DNA of 9,215 nucleotides from Thermoplasmata archaeon (GTDB lineage Archaea > Thermoplasmatota > Thermoplasmata > Thermoplasmatales > Thermoplasmataceae), in assembly GCA_021797955.1 (NCBI GenBank), contig JAJZYV010000046.1, forward strand, positions 1 through 9,215, given 5' to 3'. Within the stretch, counting starts at the first letter, position 1. The number at the start of each line of letters is the position of its first letter. Both the position numbers and the translations under genes were made by a program. The notes under the pieces were generated by a model, which ran no database searches, was not told the DNA's origin, and saw only the letters and a program-made list of their open reading frames with translations. Positions 5,641-9,215 of this stretch are shown here, in pieces.

Positions 5641-6672
5641 TCAAAACTCCAAAATAACTCTACCCATCGAAGTACCGCTTCTGACTAAAGATATTGCCTC
5701 ATTCGCTGATTCCAGAGGGAGTTTGTGTGATATAATGGGCTTCACTACGCGGTTTTTTATGAGATCGACGGAAATCCTTAAGTCATTCCTTGTGTATGAT
5801 CTCGATCCTTGAATTTTAATGGCATCCAGAGCTATTTTTTTATAATCGAGGCTAATTGTTGACGAAGAGTAGCCAACCACTGAGAGTGTACCACCCCTCT
5901 TGAGTGAATTTATAGCAACTGGAACTTCCTGGGGGTCCCCTGCAAGATCTACCACATAATCCGCACCAATACCATGGGTATATTCCTTGATCTCCTTCAC
6001 GTAATCTGTCTGTATGCTGTTGACTGTAAATGCAGCTCCCAAACTGCTCGCCAGTTGAAGTTTTTCGTCCTTCCTGCCGACAACAATGACGTTAGATCCA
6101 GCACTCTTAAGTATCTGGATAGCAACCATAGCCAATCCACCTGTACCGATCACAACCACATCCCTATTTATCAAATCCCCGAGGTTCCTTATAGCAAGGA
6201 GTGGTACAGCTACTACCCCTCCTGCTAGGGCTGCAAAAGGAAAATCCATATTGTCAGGTACAGGTATAAGATTTCTTAATGGAACGTCAACATATTCTGA
6301 GAACGCGCCATTGATGGAAATACCCATGCTACCCTTCACAGCAAGGCACACATTTTCCCTGCCAGATAGGCAATTTTCACACTCTCCGCAGGTGATGTGC
6401 GGGTGCATAACAAATCGTTTACCAACGTAATCCTTGTATTTCTGTGAGTCTGAATTTACCTCTTCGACCTGACCTGCTGGCTCATGCCCTGGAATGAACG
6501 GCAATTCGGGGTGAAAACCAACTCCGTCCACCAGTTTAACGTCAGTTGCACAAACGCCGTTTGCTCTTATCTTCACTCTTGCATAGTCGCGTTGTAGCGG
6601 TTTCATTTCTGAAGACATTGCTACAAGTTTTTTTCCGTATTCGACTATGGCCATGTAATGATTGATCGTCAT
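5641..6672 (-). CDS. Zinc-dependent medium-chain alcohol/polyol dehydrogenase
   Basis: A 343-residue MDR-family dehydrogenase oxidising an alcohol with NAD(P). The GroES-like N-terminal domain carries catalytic zinc ligands Cys41 (GVCATD) and His63-Glu64 (GHEPAG). The structural zinc lobe has Cys95, Cys98, Cys101 and Cys109. The Rossmann domain starts with VVVIGTGGLA (172-181). VVGRKDEK (196-203) after the second strand has Gly-Arg instead of an acidic residue, hinting at NADP. The usual acidic or Cys third zinc ligand seems replaced in ALAGGVVAVP (148-157). It is the last gene of the cyclase-SAF-UxaA-ADH operon. Its ATG overlaps the preceding TGA (ATGA), and a GGTGGG Shine-Dalgarno lies at 6676-6681. 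It probably oxidises a hydroxy acid or polyol from the same pathway; substrate unknown. Confidence 0.9.
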   Translation of the reverse strand: MTINHYMAIVEYGKKLVAMSSEMKPLQRDYARVKIRANGVCATDVKLVDGVGFHPELPFIPGHEPAGQVEEVNSDSQKYKDYVGKRFVMHPHITCGECENCLSGRENVCLAVKGSMGISINGAFSEYVDVPLRNLIPVPDNMDFPFAALAGGVVAVPLLAIRNLGDLINRDVVVIGTGGLAMVAIQILKSAGSNVIVVGRKDEKLQLASSLGAAFTVNSIQTDYVKEIKEYTHGIGADYVVDLAGDPQEVPVAINSLKRGGTLSVVGYSSSTISLDYKKIALDAIKIQGSRSYTRNDLRISVDLIKNRVVKPIISHKLPLESANEAISLVRSGTSMGRVILEF

Positions 6673-7817
6673 AGTCCCACCGGTATGGGCGAAAATTCGT
6701 CATGATGTAATATTTCAGATCTCGTAAGTTTGCCAGAAAGCACTTTCGACAAAGCTTCGAATATCTTCTCACCGCCGAAATCTATAGATTTTGCTTTGCT
6801 AATGATCTCGCTGACATCCACGTCAATATGATCTTTCATTGTTATGATGGAATTAGGATTGCCTGTAATCTTCATGACAGGAGCTACCGGCGATCCCACA
6901 GGGTTCCCCGATCCTGTAGTGAACAGGATAACAGACGCACCTGCAGCAGTAAGGGCAGTAATGACTTCTGTAGCCGCAGACGGCGAATCCATGAAATAAA
7001 GGCCTCTGTCCGTGGGCGGTGTGGCATAATCAAGAACCCCTTTTATTGGAGAAGTTCCTGATTTCATTATTGACGCTATGGACTTTTCCTCTATTGTGCT
7101 TATACCTCCCTTAATGTTATCAGGAACAGGGTTAGTCCCTATGAGATCAACGCCAAGAGAGATTGCAAGATCCTCATTTCTCTTTGCCACTTCCATGATT
7201 GCTCTGGAAACATTACGGTCTATTCCTCTCTTTGCGAGGATGTGTTCCGCACCTATTATCTCGGTGGTTTCAGAGAAAATGGCTGTACCGTTTAGGGATA
7301 TCACTCTATCTACGGCCTTGCCAAGCGCTGGATTTGAGGCGATGCCCGAGGTCGCATCACTGCTGCCACATTTGAGTCCAAAGCTGAATTCTGATATCGG
7401 GATGGGTTCCCTCTGATATTCAGAACTTTCCTGTACAAGATTGACTGCTTTACTGGAGCCCTCGTGAATGGCATTCAACGTACCACCGTTGAGTACCAGT
7501 ACGCTATCCACCGTTTTCTTGGATCTCCTTCTTAGTTCTTCGACAAATGCCCCCGTGGTCTTCTCTTCGTATCCTACTACCAAAACGGAAAAAACATTGG
7601 GATTTAGTGCGTTTCCAAGTAGTGATTTCCAGAGCCTTTCCTTGTTGATCCCGATCTCGTTTCTTCCGTGAGGATGTGATATTAATACAGTCGGAGAGAC
7701 TATGTTGTGTATGGATCTTGCTGCGTTATTACAAAATGAGTTCAGCGACAATATCAGAGTATGATTTCTCGGTGCTGCTTGTTTATCTGAGTTCCAGTAT
7801 CCATTTACTTCAATCAT
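6669..7817 (-). CDS. UxaA-type dehydratase/lyase large subunit
   Basis: The 382-residue product belongs to the altronate dehydratase (UxaA C-terminal)/galactarate dehydratase/sulfolactate sulfo-lyase large-subunit family, which removes water (or sulfite) from a hydroxy acid to give a 2-oxo acid. Signatures are GLKCGSSDATSGIASNPALG (147-166), SETTEIIGAEHI (182-193) and TGSGNPVGSPVAPVMKITGN (301-320). Near residue 48, ISHPHGRNEIG occupies the place where relatives often have H..GCG, so a cysteine may be missing from the metal-site region. The SAF part is encoded separately just upstream, the split arrangement known from SuyAB; E. coli UxaA is one fused chain. The start overlaps the small-subunit stop by 8 bases, implying translational coupling and a complex. 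Confidence 0.88.
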   Translation of the reverse strand: MIEVNGYWNSDKQAAPRNHTLILSLNSFCNNAARSIHNIVSPTVLISHPHGRNEIGINKERLWKSLLGNALNPNVFSVLVVGYEEKTTGAFVEELRRRSKKTVDSVLVLNGGTLNAIHEGSSKAVNLVQESSEYQREPIPISEFSFGLKCGSSDATSGIASNPALGKAVDRVISLNGTAIFSETTEIIGAEHILAKRGIDRNVSRAIMEVAKRNEDLAISLGVDLIGTNPVPDNIKGGISTIEEKSIASIMKSGTSPIKGVLDYATPPTDRGLYFMDSPSAATEVITALTAAGASVILFTTGSGNPVGSPVAPVMKITGNPNSIITMKDHIDVDVSEIISKAKSIDFGGEKIFEALSKVLSGKLTRSEILHHDEFSPIPVGL

Positions 7818-8085
7818 TTTTACTCGCCCTCAACGACTTTACATTATGAATATGCACGAGGTGTCCAGCAGGAATGCCCTGCGTAGCTAGACCTATAACT
7901 TCACCATATTTTATTATCTCTTGCCCCAATTTTATGTTATTTAGTGCAATCTTGTGACCAAAATCAACATTTTCCCCGATTGTTATATTAGTACCATCAA
8001 CTTGTATAATGTCACCTTTGTGTAAATTGGTTAGGGCAACGGCAACATTGTCCTTTTTTGACAGCAGAATAGCATTATGTTCCAA
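7810..8085 (-). CDS. SAF-domain small subunit of the UxaA-type enzyme
   Basis: The 91-residue protein matches the N-terminal SAF domain of UxaA/GarD and the separate SuyA subunit. GHKIAL (43-48) and KYGEVIGLATQGIPAGHLV followed by HIHN (59-81) are the family's signature. It pairs with the large subunit encoded next, contributing to the active site. The start is TTG at 8085: an in-frame TGA lies directly before it, so no longer form is possible, and CAGTGAT (8089-8095) gives a Shine-Dalgarno. It begins 15 bp after the cyclase-like gene. A specific substrate cannot be assigned. Confidence 0.85.
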   Translation of the reverse strand: MEHNAILLSKKDNVAVALTNLHKGDIIQVDGTNITIGENVDFGHKIALNNIKLGQEIIKYGEVIGLATQGIPAGHLVHIHNVKSLRASKND

Positions 8086-8088
8086 TCA

Positions 8089-8095
8089 ATCACTG
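8089..8095 (-). promoter_or_regulatory. Ribosome binding site deciding a TTG start
   Basis: CAGTGAT on the minus strand resembles AGGTGAT and ends three bases before the TTG at 8085. The adjacent in-frame TGA rules out an upstream start. Confidence 0.45.
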
Positions 8096-8100
8096 CCCGA

Positions 8101-8760
8101 TTAAATAGAAGCTACCACTCTTGATGGTGCCCCGCTTGAGCCAGCAATTTTGATGGGGAAAGCGTATACAACGACCTTCTTTCCATTTAGAGGGTTTAGA
8201 TTGTCAAGATTTTCTATTATGGGAACCCCCTTAGATAGCAATTCCAGATGCAACGGGTCTCCGTGTCTCTTGCCACTCCTTATCGGGGCGTCTGGACCAG
8301 GCGTATCTAGACCAAGCACCGAAACTCCCATCTTGGTTATAAGTTTGCCTGCTTCAAGTGAAAGATAGGGATATGAGGTCTCATATTCTTTTGTTGGCCA
8401 TTTCTTATACCACCCGGTATTAATAAACAGCATTTCTCCTTTTGAAACCTTACCTACAGCAGGCTCTAGATCCATTGCGGTGACCGCCTCCAAGGGATTC
8501 TTATGAACGTCTATGGTGTAGCAGCTTCCCATCATGTCTTCTAGAGGCAGTTTTTCAACGGATATGCCCGGCTTCCAATAATGATAAGGTGCGTCTATAT
8601 GGGTTCCGCAATGCAAATTCATTCTAAGATTGTTCTGCGTACCGCTGTTGACAGTCACCGTGTATTCTATTAAATCAAATTCCTGTCTGTTCTCTCCAGG
8701 CCAGTCTGGCACTGGCATGTTCTTTTCAAAATTATGGCTTAGATCAATCAGTTTATTCAT
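8101..8760 (-). CDS. Cyclase-family (kynurenine formamidase-like) metal hydrolase
   Basis: A 219-residue protein of the PF04199 cyclase/kynurenine formamidase/isatin hydrolase family. The metal-binding signature HCGTHIDAPYH has His50, His54, Asp56 and His60, all present. LIDLSHNFEKNMPVPDWPG at 4-22 is the typical opening, and LGLDTPGPDAP lies further in. Members hydrolyse cyclic or linear amides, and some may act as lactonases. As first gene of a four-gene operon it may open a ring or amide to give the acid used by the dehydratase. The ATG at 8760 has an AGGTG Shine-Dalgarno (8766-8770) and a TATA box about 45 bp upstream, giving a leader of about 20 nt, unlike the leaderless genes around it. 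Confidence 0.87.
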   Translation of the reverse strand: MNKLIDLSHNFEKNMPVPDWPGENRQEFDLIEYTVTVNSGTQNNLRMNLHCGTHIDAPYHYWKPGISVEKLPLEDMMGSCYTIDVHKNPLEAVTAMDLEPAVGKVSKGEMLFINTGWYKKWPTKEYETSYPYLSLEAGKLITKMGVSVLGLDTPGPDAPIRSGKRHGDPLHLELLSKGVPIIENLDNLNPLNGKKVVVYAFPIKIAGSSGAPSRVVASI

Positions 8761-8765
8761 ACAAA

Positions 8766-8770
8766 CACCT
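8766..8770 (-). promoter_or_regulatory. Ribosome binding site of the cyclase gene
   Basis: AGGTG on the minus strand is five bases before the ATG at 8760. It supports this start and a leadered transcript. Confidence 0.5.
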
Positions 8771-8800
8771 ACTCTAATATTGAGTAAGAATAATTAATTG

Positions 8801-8809
8801 ATATAAAAG
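8801..8809 (-). promoter_or_regulatory. TATA box of the cyclase-SAF-UxaA-ADH operon
   Basis: The minus-strand CTTTTATAT is centred near 8805, predicting transcription start near 8780. Confidence 0.55.
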
Positions 8810-8821
8810 CATTTGTTCTTT

Positions 8822-8829
8822 TGTATACC
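8822..8829. promoter_or_regulatory. Near-palindrome TGTATACC upstream of the cyclase operon (candidate operator)
   Basis: This is seven of eight bases of TGTATACA, centred 20 bp upstream of the TATA-box centre and about 45 bp upstream of the inferred start. That matches the geometry at the DRE-TIM promoter. Confidence 0.42.
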
Positions 8830-8886
8830 GAAATTCTTAAATTTTTTTTCAAATGTTCTGGATAATCTTTTGCTTCCATTCACATA

Positions 8887-8894
8887 TGTATACA
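8887..8894. promoter_or_regulatory. TGTATACA palindrome upstream of the reductase gene (candidate operator)
   Basis: An exact TGTATACA is centred about 43 bp upstream of the ATG at 8934 and about 17 bp upstream of the TATA-box centre. It shares the divergent intergenic region with the cyclase-operon site, 65 bp away. Confidence 0.5.
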
Positions 8895-8902
8895 TAATAG
8901 GA

Positions 8903-8911
8903 TATATTTTA
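8903..8911 (+). promoter_or_regulatory. TATA box of the reductase gene
   Basis: TATATTTTA is centred about 27 bp before the ATG at 8934, predicting a leaderless or one-to-two-base-leader transcript. Confidence 0.5.
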
Positions 8912-8933
8912 GTAATATAACATATACCTTTTT

Positions 8934-9215
8934 ATGAAAATACTTATTATTGGAATTGGATCAGTTGGTGGTTTTCTAGGTTTTAAATTGCTGAAATCCG
9001 GTCAAGATGTGTTTTTTTTAGTCAGAGAATGTAGAAAAAATGAAATCGACAAGAAGGGAATTACAGTAATCCAAGATAATAAGGCGACCAATATCAAGAT
9101 AAACACTGTTTCGTCAATCACTAATAATGATCGTTTCGATGTGGTCTTCATCTCTGTTAGGAATAGCGATTTGGAGTCTTTAAACGAATCATTGGGAAGG
9201 CTGGGCAAGACTGGT
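8934..9215 (+). CDS. Ketopantoate reductase (PanE/ApbA)-family protein, 5' part
   Basis: The first 94 residues are present; the gene runs off the right edge. MKILIIGIGSVGGFLG gives the Rossmann motif GxGxxGG at 7-13, and Arg31 (FLVRE) sits where the E. coli enzyme binds the NADPH 2'-phosphate, so NADPH is likely. VVFISVRNSD (70-79) corresponds to the strand where the family usually has a Lys (VKxxD); here it is Arg76. Family members reduce 2-oxo acids such as ketopantoate. Its place next to an acid-metabolism operon, with the same palindrome upstream, suggests a 2-oxo acid of that pathway instead of coenzyme A synthesis. The catalytic Lys and C-terminal domain lie outside the window, so specificity is undecidable here. 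Confidence 0.8.
   Translation, partial: MKILIIGIGSVGGFLGFKLLKSGQDVFFLVRECRKNEIDKKGITVIQDNKATNIKINTVSSITNNDRFDVVFISVRNSDLESLNESLGRLGKTG

Noticed and set aside
6086..6430. 114-codon plus-strand open frame
   Set aside because: It is complementary to the zinc alcohol dehydrogenase, which has full family motifs; no domain is recognised in the frame.
7078..7416. 112-codon plus-strand open frame
   Set aside because: It lies opposite the well-supported UxaA-type large subunit and has no signature of its own.

Overview
The window looks like chromosome of a Thermoplasmatales-type archaeon. On the minus strand at the left edge lies the 5' end of an archaeal 16S rRNA gene, and a subunit-K gene of archaeal RNA polymerase is present. 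Promoters are TATA-box (BRE/TBP) type, and most inferred transcripts are leaderless or nearly so. No 23S gene or tRNA is seen upstream of the 16S in this window, which fits the unlinked rRNA genes of Thermoplasma relatives. The order-level assignment rests on recognition of the 16S text, not on an alignment.

Layout. Bases 1-239 are 16S rRNA, reading leftward off the window. Bases 240-2230 are mostly decayed: a broken RHH antitoxin/PIN toxin pair (vapBC-like), an intact short rpoK standing alone, and an unrecognised gene broken across three frames. From about 2240 to the right edge the DNA is densely coding and looks like one metabolic locus. The + strand carries an SDR oxidoreductase, a DRE-TIM (isopropylmalate/homocitrate synthase-like) enzyme and a YciI-like small protein. 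On the minus strand, converging on them, is a GntR/FCD-family regulator. Further right a four-gene minus-strand operon reads cyclase-family metal hydrolase, SAF-domain small subunit, UxaA-type large subunit, zinc alcohol dehydrogenase. Divergent from it, and cut by the right edge, is a ketopantoate-reductase-like gene.

How they may work together. The enzyme set (hydrolase, dehydratase, dehydrogenases, carbon-carbon bond enzyme, 2-oxoacid reductase) fits breakdown or interconversion of a hydroxy or sugar acid: ring or amide opening, dehydration to a 2-oxo acid, redox steps, then C-C cleavage or condensation. The substrate cannot be read from sequence. The strongest unlisted signal is the palindrome TGTATACA. 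It occurs at four promoters of the locus (three exact, one with a single mismatch). At three of them it sits 42-46 bp upstream of the inferred transcription start; at the SDR gene it covers the start itself. The GntR protein encoded inside the locus is the obvious candidate reader. The DRE-TIM enzyme keeps its catalytic metal site but lacks the histidines normally conserved in the C-terminal subdomain of alkylmalate synthases, so its reaction may differ from the family's usual one.
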